Positions 26,986-36,510 of a stretch of DNA of 64,000 nt are shown here, in pieces. Position numbers and translations under genes: made by a program. The number at the start of each line of letters is the position of its first letter. The first letter of the stretch is position 1. The notes under the pieces are model-generated. The model was given only the letters and a program-made list of their open reading frames with translations, was not told the origin of the DNA and ran no database searches. Origin of the DNA: Streptomyces sp. NBC_01317 (GTDB taxonomy: Bacteria; Actinomycetota; Actinomycetes; Streptomycetales; Streptomycetaceae); NCBI RefSeq assembly GCF_035961655.1, contig NZ_CP108393.1:620001-684000 (forward strand). The letters are read 5' to 3'.

Positions 26986-27239
26986 GCGACGGTCGCGTCC
27001 CACAATTCCAGTACTAGGCGCCTTGTGACGTGCCACGTTGATGCTCACCGGCGCTGATCGGGGCGGTCGGGGCGCAACTCGAGGCAGAGCTGCACCCCTG
27101 CCGGTGAATGCCTTGCCCTGGGTCCGGCGGGAGGTGATCACACGAGCGGTGGCGGGCCACGTGGTCGGCAGCGTGTTCGGCCGCCGCCGTTTCCCTTACC
27201 CGTATCGCGTCATCACGACGTCAATGCGGCTGACGTTGT

Positions 27240-27971
27240 TCACTGCTTCTTGGGGCTTCCGCTGGTTCGTGGCTGGCTCGGTGTCGCGTAGACGACCAGG
27301 TTGTCGCGGTACTCGCCCCGGCCGCGGTCGTAGGTTCCGCCGCAGGTGATCAGTCGCAGGGCCGGGGGGCCGGTGGTCGCGTAGACCTGGCTGTCGGGGA
27401 GCGCGTCCTTCTCGTACTGCCGCAGAGCGCGGACGGTGAACGTCGCGTTGCCACCGTCCTCGCGACGCAGGGTGATCTTGTCGCCGGGGCGTAGTGAGGA
27501 AAGTCCGTGGAAGGCGCCGGGGCCGGTTGCGGAGTCGACGTGGCCGACGAGGACTACCGCGCCGGGATCGCCCGGCCGGGGCCCGTCGCTCCACCAGCCG
27601 ACCCGGGCGGGGTCCTTCGGTACGCCGAGCCGGCCGTCTTGCTGCACCCGCAGGCCGACGAGTCCCTGGTCGAGTCCGAGGGCGGGTATCCGTATCCGGG
27701 TCGGGGCTGCGTGGGATGTACGGCTCGCGGAGGGGTCGACCGTCTCGTCCGGGCCCGGGTGGACGGGCACGGTGCCGATGTCCGTCCGTTCCGGTGCCGG
27801 CTCGGGGGCCGACATCAGCGCGGATACGCCGACGCAGGCGAGGGCTATACCGGCAACGACCGTTCCGGCGGCGGCGGTTCGGCGCGTGGGCGGTCGGAAT
27901 GCTCGGCCGTGGCGCGGTCGCCCGCCCCGCCAGGAGCGGGGCGGGCGACCGGAGAGGAGCGGGCCTGTCAT
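27240..27971 (-). CDS. class F sortase
   Basis: The protein has 243 residues from ATG 27971; its ATGA overlaps the stop of the DUF4331 gene. A basic N terminus is followed by a membrane helix (AAAGTVVAGIALACVGVSALM). The sortase barrel begins near IRIPALGLDQGLVGL; the catalytic His is in VLVGHVDS, Cys in LRLITCGGTYD and Arg in DRGRGEYRDNLVV. Class F enzymes of actinomycetes act at the outer membrane face, often as single genes. The coupling to an exported DUF4331 protein suggests a shared cell-surface task, although that protein has no LPXTG motif and ends in its own membrane helix. Confidence 0.92.
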   Translation of the reverse strand: MTGPLLSGRPPRSWRGGRPRHGRAFRPPTRRTAAAGTVVAGIALACVGVSALMSAPEPAPERTDIGTVPVHPGPDETVDPSASRTSHAAPTRIRIPALGLDQGLVGLRVQQDGRLGVPKDPARVGWWSDGPRPGDPGAVVLVGHVDSATGPGAFHGLSSLRPGDKITLRREDGGNATFTVRALRQYEKDALPDSQVYATTGPPALRLITCGGTYDRGRGEYRDNLVVYATPSQPRTSGSPKKQ

Positions 27972-29647
27972 GCCCGCTCGGCGCGCCGCCGGCGCAGGGC
28001 CAGGACTCCGGCGCAGGCCAGCAGGGCGCCGCCGCCCACGGCCGCGACGGGGCCGGTAGGGAAGCCGCTGCCGAACGCGTTGCCGCCGAGGCCCGCGCCG
28101 ACGCCGCCGTCGGGGTGCAGGGCATCGGCCTGGTTCACGGCCGCGGTGTTGGGCAGCGCCACGTACGGGAAGGAGTCGCCCGGCTCGCGGTAGGGGGTGT
28201 CGACGGCGTCGCCGGCGGCCAGCGCGGGCACGATCTTGCCGGTCTGCGCGGCGCCTTCGAGGGCCTGGAGTTCGATGTCGACGACGTCGTCGTTGAGCCG
28301 GCGGCCGTTGGGGAAGCCGGCCAGGTCCTGGCCTAGGACGCCGAGCCGGTTGGGCTTGGCGGCGGGCGGGACGGACATGTTGAGCCGCAGTTCCTCGGCG
28401 GGCACGATCGCCGCCTTGACCGCGTCCTTGTTGAGCTGCTGCGCGTTGAGGTCGGCCTTGATGGGGCCGCACGCCTTGCAGATGCCGGTGAGGAAGATCT
28501 CGACCAGGTCGTTGCGCGGGGTGGCGGGGGCGGGGACCCCGTAGATGTTCTGGATGAGCTTGGGGACAATCGGGTCCTTCACCGCGTTCACGACCGGGGT
28601 GATGGAGGCGTCCTTGTCCGGGCTGAGCGCGTTGAAGGCGTCCTTGTACTTGAGCGGTACGACGACTTCGTTGACCAGGGGGTTGCCCAGGCGTGAGACC
28701 TGGCGCCAGCCGGCCTCGCCGCCCTTGCCTGCCTGCCCGTCCGTTCCCTTGCCGTCCTCGGTGGCGGCGTTCTCGCCGCCCTTGCTGCCGGTGACGTCGA
28801 CGCCCTTGCGGTCGGTCGTGGACCACACGCCGATCACGGGGTTACGTGTGGCGTCGCCTTTCAGGGCCACGGACTTCTTCGGCACCTGGATGGCGATCGT
28901 GTTCACGTTGTACCCGGCGAGCGTGTTGTGGCCCCTCTCCTTGAGGTTGCCCCCGTACAGGAGGTCGAAGATCCGCAGATCCAGGAAGAACGGGTCGGAT
29001 GCCTGGCCCGCCATCGTCTGGCCGCCGTCCGGCAGCTGCTTCACGGCCTGCTTGCGCAGTGACGCGTAGTCGGGCATCGACGCCTTGCCCACGTTCGAGG
29101 GGGCGGCGGGGGCGTTGTGGAGGAGCGTCTTGCGGTTGCCGGTGCTGTCGGTGACCGTCAGGTCGTACGTCTGGCGGAAGTTCAGCGTCGGGTCGTCCAG
29201 GTTCTTGACGACGCCGGTGTTGTAGAGGAACTGGTCCGCCGAATCGCGAATGTGGTCCGTGAACTCCCACGTGTAGGTCGTGTCGGGTTTGCCGTTGCCG
29301 TCCGCGTCGATCTTGATGTTGTAGCGGGCGTCGTTGGCGAACGGGTAGAAGTTCGGGCCGCCGTTGGGCTCCTGGAACGGGATCCAGTTCGCCACCAGGG
29401 TGACGGTGTCGGGCTTGTCCGGGCTGGTGAAGGCGTAGACGTCGGTGTTGTCGGCCTTCGGGTCGCCCGCGGTCATCGGCGCTTCGCGGTGGCTGGAGGC
29501 GGAGCTGGTGGCGGGGGCGAGGCCGGTGACGGCCGCCGAGGCCACGAGCGAGAGCGTGCCGACCGTGGCGAGCGTGCGCTCGGCCTTGCGGGGCACGGGT
29601 TTCCGTCCGGGCGCGGGCTTCCGTCTGGGCAGGCGGGAGAGCTGCAT
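27968..29647 (-). CDS. DUF4331 exported, membrane-anchored protein
   Basis: The protein has 559 residues. It has a signal peptide with a long basic region (MQLSRLPRRKPAPGRKPVPR, then TVGTLSLVASAAVTGLA) and the DUF4331 opening SSHREAPMTAGDPKADNTDVYAF. The body includes LVANWIPFQEPNGGPNFYPF, IFDLLYGGNLKERGHNTLAGYNV, NPVIGVWSTTD, NPLVNEVVVPLKYKDAFN and GFPNGRRLNDDVVDIELQAL. The C terminus has a glycine-rich spacer and a helix GPVAAVGGGALLACAGVLAL ending in RRRRAERA, so it is membrane-anchored outside the cell. DUF4331 function is unknown. It is coupled to sortase F downstream, and a decayed paralogue lies at 35180-35934. Confidence 0.92.
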   Translation of the reverse strand: MQLSRLPRRKPAPGRKPVPRKAERTLATVGTLSLVASAAVTGLAPATSSASSHREAPMTAGDPKADNTDVYAFTSPDKPDTVTLVANWIPFQEPNGGPNFYPFANDARYNIKIDADGNGKPDTTYTWEFTDHIRDSADQFLYNTGVVKNLDDPTLNFRQTYDLTVTDSTGNRKTLLHNAPAAPSNVGKASMPDYASLRKQAVKQLPDGGQTMAGQASDPFFLDLRIFDLLYGGNLKERGHNTLAGYNVNTIAIQVPKKSVALKGDATRNPVIGVWSTTDRKGVDVTGSKGGENAATEDGKGTDGQAGKGGEAGWRQVSRLGNPLVNEVVVPLKYKDAFNALSPDKDASITPVVNAVKDPIVPKLIQNIYGVPAPATPRNDLVEIFLTGICKACGPIKADLNAQQLNKDAVKAAIVPAEELRLNMSVPPAAKPNRLGVLGQDLAGFPNGRRLNDDVVDIELQALEGAAQTGKIVPALAAGDAVDTPYREPGDSFPYVALPNTAAVNQADALHPDGGVGAGLGGNAFGSGFPTGPVAAVGGGALLACAGVLALRRRRAERA

Positions 29648-29874
29648 GGGCCATCCGATCCGGTGAGAGCCGCGTCCCTCCGGGGTCCGAGGGCGGGGCG
29701 GCTGAGAGCTGCGGAGGCTCCGAACGTCACGCGGGCCCGCGGAGGCGCCCTGATCGACGATGGCTACGCGATGAAGATCCCATTTGTGACGTCGAGCTAC
29801 TCACAGACCACCATGCGTGAGGGGCGCCCGCAACGAGTCTTCGGCCGAATGGGGCGCGCCTCCTGGAACCGCCT

Positions 29875-30402
29875 TTAGAAGCTTGGTACCTGGCGGAGTT
29901 GTCCGGCCGGCACACCCGGGAGGCTGTCGAGGGCGTCGCGCGTGCCGCTGCGGGAAGCCAGATGTGCGGCGACCGCGGGATCGGTTCGTGCCAGGAAGGC
30001 CAGATGCCGGACGGCGTGCGCGGCGACGTGGTGCGGCCTCAGATCCGGCGGGGCGGGGTGGCCCGGTTTCGGGGAGCGGGCGATGGTGCCCGGGTCGGGC
30101 AGACAGATGCCGGGCAGGTCCGGTGCGGGGTCCGGGTGGATGAGGTAGGTCAGGACGATCCGGCCGTCGTCGGTGGCACGCCAACTGGTGGAGTGCACGA
30201 GGTGCCCCTCGTCGTGTCCTGCCAGGAGCGCGAGGCACCGCGCGGTGTCGTCGGGACGGGCCCCGCCGCCCAGCGCCGTGATCAGCCGGCGATAGGCGAA
30301 GCCCTCGGTCGGGTCGTGCCGCAGGAGCAGGGCCTCGACGAGGACGGTCGGCGGTGCGTCGCCGTACGAGGTCGGGGCGGCGGGCGAGGGGGTGGTCGTC
30401 AT
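29875..30402 (-). CDS. hypothetical cytoplasmic protein
   Basis: The protein has 175 residues from ATG 30402 with CAGGAG upstream. There are no signal or membrane segments. Recognisable elements are a helical start (VLVEALLLRHDPTEGFAYRRLITALG), TARCLALLAGHDEGHLVHSTSW, RIVLTYLIHPDPAPD and HHVAAHAVRHLAFLARTDPA. I cannot assign a family. It is located between the S51/CysRS fusion and the DUF4331 gene, same strand. Bases 29648-29874 should hold the DUF4331 promoter. Confidence 0.7.
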   Translation of the reverse strand: MTTTPSPAAPTSYGDAPPTVLVEALLLRHDPTEGFAYRRLITALGGGARPDDTARCLALLAGHDEGHLVHSTSWRATDDGRIVLTYLIHPDPAPDLPGICLPDPGTIARSPKPGHPAPPDLRPHHVAAHAVRHLAFLARTDPAVAAHLASRSGTRDALDSLPGVPAGQLRQVPSF

Positions 30403-30514
30403 GGTGTGACGGCTCCTGGATCGTCGGGCGGGCCCGGCTGCGGCCCGGCTCCCTGCCCCGACCTTATTGCACATCATGTGCAGGTGCGCGCTGAGCGGAG
30501 GCGGCCCGGCCGCC

Positions 30515-31810
30515 TCACTCGGGGGACGGTGCGGGCGCTTCCTCCCCGGTGGGCGCGAGCCGCCATGCGCTGTCGCCCGGTGCGTCGTGGACGTGCACCC
30601 CGCCGGCGGCGAGGGCATCGCGTAACCGGTCGGCCACCTCGTACGCGCCCCGCGAGCGCAGGTGCCCGCGCAGATCGAGCAGAGGACCCACGATGCGCTC
30701 CAGCGTGGCTAGCGGTTCGTCCATGCCGCGTTGGGAGGGCCGTGCGCACTGGCGGATCATGCCGCGCAGTACGGTACGGGCCCATTCACCGCCCTGGTCC
30801 TCTTCCGTGTCCGCGCCCCAGGCCGCGATCACCGCCTCCAGGTCGAGGATGGCCGCCACCATAGCCTCGGCGTCGCGTGCGGCGAGGGCGCTGTCGAAGC
30901 GTGCCTCCGAGGCGGAGACGGCCTCCTGGAGTGTGGCCGGACTGTCGCTTGTGGGGGAAGGACCAGATTCGTCGGCGGCGGCGGCGCCGCGCGGCGCCGG
31001 GATCGCCGTCGGCGCCCGGGTCTTGCCGCTCACCAGGTCACGCAGTTGCTCCAGGGACAGGACGGTGCCCGCCTGGAACGGGATGCTGACGCCGCGTCTG
31101 CGTACGGTCAGCAGGCCCCGCCCCCACACCCGTGCAAGCGACGTGTCGAGGTCGACGAGGACCGCGGTGTGCTCGTCGATGCCCAGGACGGCGCTGTCGT
31201 CGGGCAGTTCACGTTCGAGGGCGGCCAGCCTGGGTTCGCCGAGGTAGCAGAAGCGGGTGTCGTGTGTGCCGCCCTCGGTGTTGTCGTAGTGCGGGATCAC
31301 GGCGACCCGCAGACCGAGCGCCCCCGTCAGGTCGAGCCCGTCCAGCCACACCGGCGGGTGGCCGGCCTTGTACACCTCGTACACCGGCAGCGCGGCGAAC
31401 CCGACCGTGCACGCTGCGGCGGAGGCCATGACTGTCACTCCGTGGCCCCGGCGCACCCGCTCGTGCAGGATCTCCCCGACGCGCTGGGTCTGCCAGCGGC
31501 CCAGGGCGTACGACGGGCTGCCGGGGCCGGAGAACACCCAGTCGGCGCGGCGCAGTTGATCGCGTACACCGTCCACGTCCGTTTTCGTGTCGGGCGCGAC
31601 CACCGTCGTCAGCCCGACACTGCGGCGGAAGTACTCGCGTGCCCGGGAGGAGATGTCGTCCCGGTTGACCTGGAAGCCGTACGGCGTCTCCAGGATCACC
31701 GCGTCCGGATCGCGGCCCAGATGGGCGGCCAGTTCCCGGTGCAGCGTCACCATGGTGGGGCTCGTCTCGCCGGACCCCATCAGTGCCAGAATTCCCCGTG
31801 CGGCGTCCAT
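30515..31810 (-). CDS. peptidase S51 / cyanophycinase-like protein fused to a CysRS C-terminal-like domain
   Basis: The protein has 431 residues. Residues 1 to ~250 are a type 1 glutamine-amidotransferase-like (S51) fold: ILALMGSGETSPTM, VILETPYGFQVN, DWVFSGPGSPSYALGRW, VTVMASAAACTVG (in place of the usual GxSAGA nucleophile elbow; the Ser is kept), VIPHYDNTEGGTHDTRFCYLG and GIDEHTAVLVD. After a Pro/Ser linker, residues ~300-431 resemble the helical tail of cysteinyl-tRNA synthetase (LLDLRGHLRSRGAYEVADRL, then DAPGDSAWRL). Such fusions exist in actinomycetes, but the role is undefined. It is in line with the NicO and DUF4331 genes. Confidence 0.85.
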   Translation of the reverse strand: MDAARGILALMGSGETSPTMVTLHRELAAHLGRDPDAVILETPYGFQVNRDDISSRAREYFRRSVGLTTVVAPDTKTDVDGVRDQLRRADWVFSGPGSPSYALGRWQTQRVGEILHERVRRGHGVTVMASAAACTVGFAALPVYEVYKAGHPPVWLDGLDLTGALGLRVAVIPHYDNTEGGTHDTRFCYLGEPRLAALERELPDDSAVLGIDEHTAVLVDLDTSLARVWGRGLLTVRRRGVSIPFQAGTVLSLEQLRDLVSGKTRAPTAIPAPRGAAAADESGPSPTSDSPATLQEAVSASEARFDSALAARDAEAMVAAILDLEAVIAAWGADTEEDQGGEWARTVLRGMIRQCARPSQRGMDEPLATLERIVGPLLDLRGHLRSRGAYEVADRLRDALAAGGVHVHDAPGDSAWRLAPTGEEAPAPSPE

Positions 31811-31927
31811 GCCGACCCCACCCCACCCGTCAGGTCCCGCGCGCCGGACCGCCCGCGGGACTCGTATCCGTACCCGTGGGACATCCGGCCCATACCGCTA
31901 CAGGCCGGCGGGCTGAGGTGGCTGCTG

Positions 31928-33565
31928 TCACCAGGGGCCGCTCGCGGCCCGCACGGTGAGCCCGACACCGACCACCAGGACGAGGGCGGAGGTCGCCACC
32001 GGGCCCCAGCGGGCCAGTTTCCGGAGCCCCTTCCACCGGGTGGCCGCGGCAGCACGCGTGCTCCGCTCGACACGCTCGCGCAGGCGGACCAGGAGGAGTC
32101 CGGCAAGGGTGAGCGTTCCGGCCATGCCGAGCCCGTAGCAGAGGACGAGCATGACCCCGAAGGCCGTACGGCCCAGGGCGACGGCGCCGAGCAGGACGAC
32201 GAGCGCCGAAGGGCTGGGGACGAGACCGCCCGCGACACCCATGCCGATGAGCCCGCCACGGGTCGCGGCAGCGGGATGGGAGTGGCCGTGGCCGTGCCCG
32301 TGGACGTCGTGAGGGGGGTGAGTGTGGGTGTGCGGCTCGGCCTGGAGGGGGGTCAGCACGGCGACGGATGACGACCGCTCACCGGATTGAGGCTCCGGAT
32401 GCGGGTGATCGTGGTCATGACCGTGCGGTCCGTGCGTCTGGCTGTGCCCGTCTCTGTGCCCGTGATGGTGATGGTGGTGGTGGCCGTGCGTGGGCCTGCC
32501 CCGTACGGCGGAGCGCAGCAGCCACAGCCCGATCCCCGTCACCAGCAGCCCGCTGGCCAGCCCGAGCCACGTCAGCACCGTCTCCCCGGCGAGCGTCGTG
32601 GCCACTGGCAGCAGCAGGCCGAGCAGGAGCACCCCGGCGGTGTGGGTGAGGGTGACGGTCGCGCCGACCGTCACCGCGTCGCGAGGAGTGCCTCGCCGCC
32701 CCGCCAGGTAAGCCGCCATGATCGTTTTGCCGTGGCCTGGCATGACGGCGTGCGAGGCGCCGAGCACCACGGCGAGCAGAAGAGCCAACAGCCCTACCGG
32801 GACGGTGAGTTCACGCGTACCGACGAGTGAGTCGAAGACGCCGGACACCTTGTCCAGCGCGGCGGTGACGGGGCCGGGGACTACTCGTGCGCCGGGCAGC
32901 GCGGCGGCCCCGCCCGCCGCGTCGCCTGACCCGCCCGGTTCCGTGCGGAGGTGGGCGGACCGCTGGTCGAGGGGCGATGCAAGGGGGTCGGTCGGATACC
33001 GGAGCAGTTCGTCGGTCGCCGAGACGGCGGGCACGTCGCTGTTCTTCAGTGTGACGCCGCTGCCCCGAGCGGTGATCTCCTGCCAGCCGATCCGCCGGCT
33101 GTCGTAGCCGGTGCGTACGGTCACGTCCGCCGGGCGCCGCAGATCCGTCGGCGCGGTGAGCGCGCAGCGGAGCCGGCTCGTGCGGAGCCCGGCCTCGCCG
33201 GGGCGGTAGGTGAAGCCGCTGTCCCGGACGGTGAAGTCGATTGCCGTCCCGGCGTTCTTCACGCGCAGTCCGCCGGCGGCGGTTGCGCAGGCCGTACGCG
33301 CGTACTCCCGCGCCTCGGCGGCGTTCACGGCGCCGTTGCCGTTCCGGTCGACGCCCGGCAGCTCCTGCGCCGCGGCGATCTCGGCGCGGTCGACCACGAG
33401 AAGGGCCTCGACGCGGTCGGTGTACAGCGTGAGGCCGGTGTGGTGATTGACCGTGAAGTTGCCGAGCGGGTGCGCGGAGGCGGCGGGTGCGGTCGCACCC
33501 CCGGCGACGGCCGCGGCGCTCAGCAGAAGCCCGGCCGCGAGGGTGCGGCTCGCGGTGAGGTTCAT
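31928..33565 (-). CDS. NicO/RcnA-like nickel-cobalt transporter with His-rich loop
   Basis: The protein has 545 residues. It has a signal peptide (AGLLLSAAAVAGGATAPAASA), then an extracytoplasmic domain of about 220 residues (HPLGNFTVNHHTGLTL, an EF-like DRNGNGAVNAAEA), then a NicO core: LGASHAVMPGHGKTIMAAYLAG in the first helix pair, a His-rich cytoplasmic loop with HGHHHHHHHGH and HTHTHPPHDVHGHGHGHSH, and GLVPSPSALVVLLGAVALG. It moves Ni2+ or Co2+ (or another divalent ion) across the membrane. Its ATG overlaps the stop of the TPR gene (ATGA at 33562-33565), implying coupled synthesis. Confidence 0.9.
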   Translation of the reverse strand: MNLTASRTLAAGLLLSAAAVAGGATAPAASAHPLGNFTVNHHTGLTLYTDRVEALLVVDRAEIAAAQELPGVDRNGNGAVNAAEAREYARTACATAAGGLRVKNAGTAIDFTVRDSGFTYRPGEAGLRTSRLRCALTAPTDLRRPADVTVRTGYDSRRIGWQEITARGSGVTLKNSDVPAVSATDELLRYPTDPLASPLDQRSAHLRTEPGGSGDAAGGAAALPGARVVPGPVTAALDKVSGVFDSLVGTRELTVPVGLLALLLAVVLGASHAVMPGHGKTIMAAYLAGRRGTPRDAVTVGATVTLTHTAGVLLLGLLLPVATTLAGETVLTWLGLASGLLVTGIGLWLLRSAVRGRPTHGHHHHHHHGHRDGHSQTHGPHGHDHDHPHPEPQSGERSSSVAVLTPLQAEPHTHTHPPHDVHGHGHGHSHPAAATRGGLIGMGVAGGLVPSPSALVVLLGAVALGRTAFGVMLVLCYGLGMAGTLTLAGLLLVRLRERVERSTRAAAATRWKGLRKLARWGPVATSALVLVVGVGLTVRAASGPW

Positions 33566-34959
33566 GAGGCGCCCTCGCTTCGGCCAAGGATTCGGTCGAG
33601 GGTGGTGCGGGCACGCGGGGCGTGCAGCGGATGGAAGTGCGGGTCGACCGCGAGGGCCTGCTTGAGATCCTCGCGTGCCGCCGACGTGTCCCCGAGTTCG
33701 TCATGGATCATCGCCCGGTGGTAGTGGTAGAGCGCGCTGCGCGTCCCGAGGGACAGGGCCCTGTCCGCGTACGGCAGGGCTTCCGCGTCCCGTCCGGCGC
33801 GGTGCAACGCCCAGGCGTAGGCGTCCTGCACGGCGATGAACGGCCGCGCCTTGATGGCGTCGCGCCCCATCGTGACGGCGCTTGCGGTGTCGCCGTGATC
33901 GGCCTCGAAGAGGATCGCGTCCGTGTCCGCCGGGGCGCCTGTGGCCCGGCGGACCTGCTCCTGCGCACGCAGGACGGCGTACTGCGTACGGGCCTGCGCG
34001 TTACGTCCGAGGGACTGCTGGAGTTCGCCGAGGCCGAGCACGTACTGCGGCAGCGGGACGATCGCGACGGCCGCCGTGTAGTCCGCGACGGCCTGCCGGT
34101 CGTGGCCCAGCGCGGCGTGCGCCCGGGCACGTGCCTCCAGCAGCGGGGCGTCGTCCTTCGCGCCGCGAAGACCGGCCGACGCCTCCCGCAGGGCAGTCCT
34201 CGCATCGCCGGTCTCCTGGGCGAGCGTGGCGAGATGGAGCCGCGCGAACGCCTGGTCGGGCGGCGAGGCCGCGTCGTCCAGAGCGCGCTTCATGAGCGCC
34301 CGAGCCCTCGGGAGGTCGCCGCGCAACTCCCAGGTGTAGGAGGCGCGGGCGAGTGAGGAGGTGTCGGGGCGCAGGTCGGTCATCCGTTGTACGGCGCGGT
34401 ACGACTCCTCGTACCGCCCGAGCTGGGTGTACGCGTCGGCGAGTACTCCCTGGGCGGCGGCGTTCGACGGGTTGGCGGCGGTGGCCTTGCGGGCCCAGAT
34501 CAGGGCGCTGGCGAAGTCGTGCCGTGCGGCGGCGAGCGCGCCCATGCCGGTCTCGGCCTGGTAGTTGTCACGCGGCTGGACCTTCAGCGACCTGCGGAGC
34601 GCGGACTCGGCCTTGGCGTAGAGCGCGGGATCGGCGCTGGTACGGCCCTGCTGGACGTACGCCATGCCCAACTGTGCCCAGCCGACGGGGTTCTCCGGCA
34701 GTCGGCGCAGGTCCGCGCGGAGCGCGTCGATCGAACCGTGTGGTGAGCTCGCTCCCGGCCGCTCGTCCTTTGCGGTGCCGGGGTCCTGGTTCAGAGGCGA
34801 GAGTCCGATGGTTCCCGCGAGGAACAGCGCCGCGCCCAGGGCCACAGTGACCCCGGCGGCGCGCAGCATTCCGCGCCCTCGGGGACGGCCGTTCGGGTCG
34901 GCGGCGGGGTCGGCGGCCGGGTGGGTGGCCGGGTCGACGGGGCCGGTCTGCTGGGGCAC
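33562..34959 (-). CDS. TPR-repeat membrane-anchored protein
   Basis: The protein has 465 residues from GTG 34959 with GAGGA upstream. The N-terminal ~45 residues are Pro/Asp-rich, followed by a membrane helix (AAGVTVALGAALFLAGTIGL) and about eight tetratricopeptide units (for example GWAQLGMAYVQQGRTSADPA, AAQGVLADAYTQLGRYEESY, ALYHYHRAMIHDELGDTSAA). The repeats probably face outward and recruit a partner. It is coupled by overlap to the NicO transporter, an arrangement seen in other streptomycetes together with DUF4331 genes. Upstream is the decayed DUF4331 copy. Confidence 0.88.
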   Translation of the reverse strand: MPQQTGPVDPATHPAADPAADPNGRPRGRGMLRAAGVTVALGAALFLAGTIGLSPLNQDPGTAKDERPGASSPHGSIDALRADLRRLPENPVGWAQLGMAYVQQGRTSADPALYAKAESALRRSLKVQPRDNYQAETGMGALAAARHDFASALIWARKATAANPSNAAAQGVLADAYTQLGRYEESYRAVQRMTDLRPDTSSLARASYTWELRGDLPRARALMKRALDDAASPPDQAFARLHLATLAQETGDARTALREASAGLRGAKDDAPLLEARARAHAALGHDRQAVADYTAAVAIVPLPQYVLGLGELQQSLGRNAQARTQYAVLRAQEQVRRATGAPADTDAILFEADHGDTASAVTMGRDAIKARPFIAVQDAYAWALHRAGRDAEALPYADRALSLGTRSALYHYHRAMIHDELGDTSAAREDLKQALAVDPHFHPLHAPRARTTLDRILGRSEGAS

Positions 34960-35179
34960 GGTCCTCCTCGCGGAGCGCGTACAGGTAGGGATGTGGCACC
35001 GCGCTCTCGGCGCGCGGTGTTGCGTATGGCAGCCGGGGAGCCGGATCTCCGGCCGGGTGGACGCGGACCGGTGGTCGGCCGTCATCCATCGGCTGGTGCG
35101 TTGCGGCACCACCGCGGCGTCCGGCGTACGGGCACGATGTCGCTGGGCAGGCTGTTCAGTCGCTCATCCGACCACTCGT

Positions 35180-35934
35180 TCAGCCGGCGCTGGTGTTCCT
35201 GCGGCGCCACAGACGGAAACCGCCGGTGCCAAACAGAAGTGCGCCCACGCCGCCGATGGCCACGGCGTCGACGGGGTCCAGTACGGTGGGCGCCTGGTCG
35301 GCGTCGGCCGCCCGGTTCTGCCCGCCCGACTTCGTGGTGCTCGGGAGCGCCAAGTACGGCAAGGTCTCGCCCAAGCCGACGTCGTGGTGTTGGCCTTGTC
35401 GCCCGCAGCCGGCGCGGGAACGAGCTTGCCGGTCTGCGCGGCGCCCTCGACGGCCTGAAGAGAGATGTCGATCGCGTCATCCACCGGCCGGCGTCCGTTG
35501 GGGAAGCCGGCCAGGTCACCGGCGAGCACGCCGAGCCGCTGCGGCTTCTTGGCGGGCGCCACTATCATGCCCAGCCGCGGTTCCTCGGCCGGGAAGATCT
35601 GGCCCGGGTCGGCGTCCTTGTAGCCGGCGAGCGTGTCCTGACCGCGCTCGCTGAGTTCACCGCCGTACAGCAGGTCGAAGAGCCGCAGATCGGCGAAGTT
35701 CGCGACCAGCGTCACGGTGTCGGAACGGGCCGGGCTCGTGAACGCGTACAGGCTCGTCTTGTCGGCCCACGGGTCCCCTGAGGTCATCGGCGCCTCGCGG
35801 TGACCGGACGCGGCGCTGACGCCGGGTGCGAGGCTGAGCACGGCCGGCCCGGCGGCGAGCGCGCCGGTGCCCAGCACGACCAGGGACTGTTCGAGCGTGC
35901 GCCGTGAACACGGGCGTGCGGAGGTGGTCTTCAA
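35180..35934 (-). pseudogene. decayed DUF4331 paralogue
   Basis: From TTG 35934 (KTTSARPCSRRTLEQ) the frame has a signal peptide and the family opening SGHREAPMTSGDPWADKTSLYAF. After LVAN the next residues are FADLRLFDLLYGG, so about 140 residues present in the intact paralogue are gone in frame. A second in-frame loss joins DTLAGYKD to the IFPAEEPRLGMIVAPA region. A frameshift near 35390 then moves the end (GETLPYLALPSTT to the membrane helix IGGVGALLFGTGGF) into another frame, with stop at 35180. Two deletions plus a frameshift make it non-functional. Confidence 0.85.
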
Positions 35935-36510
35935 CGATGTTCCTCTCGTCCGTGAACCCGCCTCCCGGCATGGGGCGGGGCCGACCACAGGAAACGGAAT
36001 TCAGCTGTCTGGTGTAGTCGCCCAACCCTGCTGGCAGGACGCCGCTACGCGTCGGGACGGCCTCCACGAAGCAACGGGGTCAGGGGGCTTTGACGGACGG
36101 GGAGCATCACGCACCGGTAGCCCGGCGCACAGAAGGCAGATAATCATGAGGAATGGCAAGTTATTGCATATTTCGCCCGCCCTTGTTGTCCAGGGACGCA
36201 GACGGACAGCGCGAAACCGCAGGTGGCGCCCCATTGCCGTCCGCCCGGGAACACGTCGAGAACAAAGCGCGACACGCGCCAGAGCGTTAGGCCGATCGGT
36301 GGCGCAGAGCCTCTTGACGAGGGCGCAGCTCGTACACGAAGAATCGGCGGCGGTCCCATCCGCCGGCGTTTCGGTGGCTCACGTTGGGCGAGGCGCGCCG
36401 GGAGATGTCTCCGGCGCGCCTCCATGTGTCGAGGCCCTGTGGGCGGCGTGGCGGGACGAGACGACGGCGGTCCTTCATCATGGCCGCCCCGCGTTCGACG
36501 CGGCTGGAGT
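35935..36510. other. intergenic stretch without recognisable gene
   Basis: It contains the upstream region of the decayed DUF4331 gene and no supported CDS. There are some long antiparallel open frames without motifs. No IS end was found. Confidence 0.45.

Noticed and set aside
27968..29647. DUF4331 protein as LPXTG substrate of the adjacent sortase
   Set aside because: No LPXTG-like motif precedes its C-terminal membrane helix; coupling is positional only.
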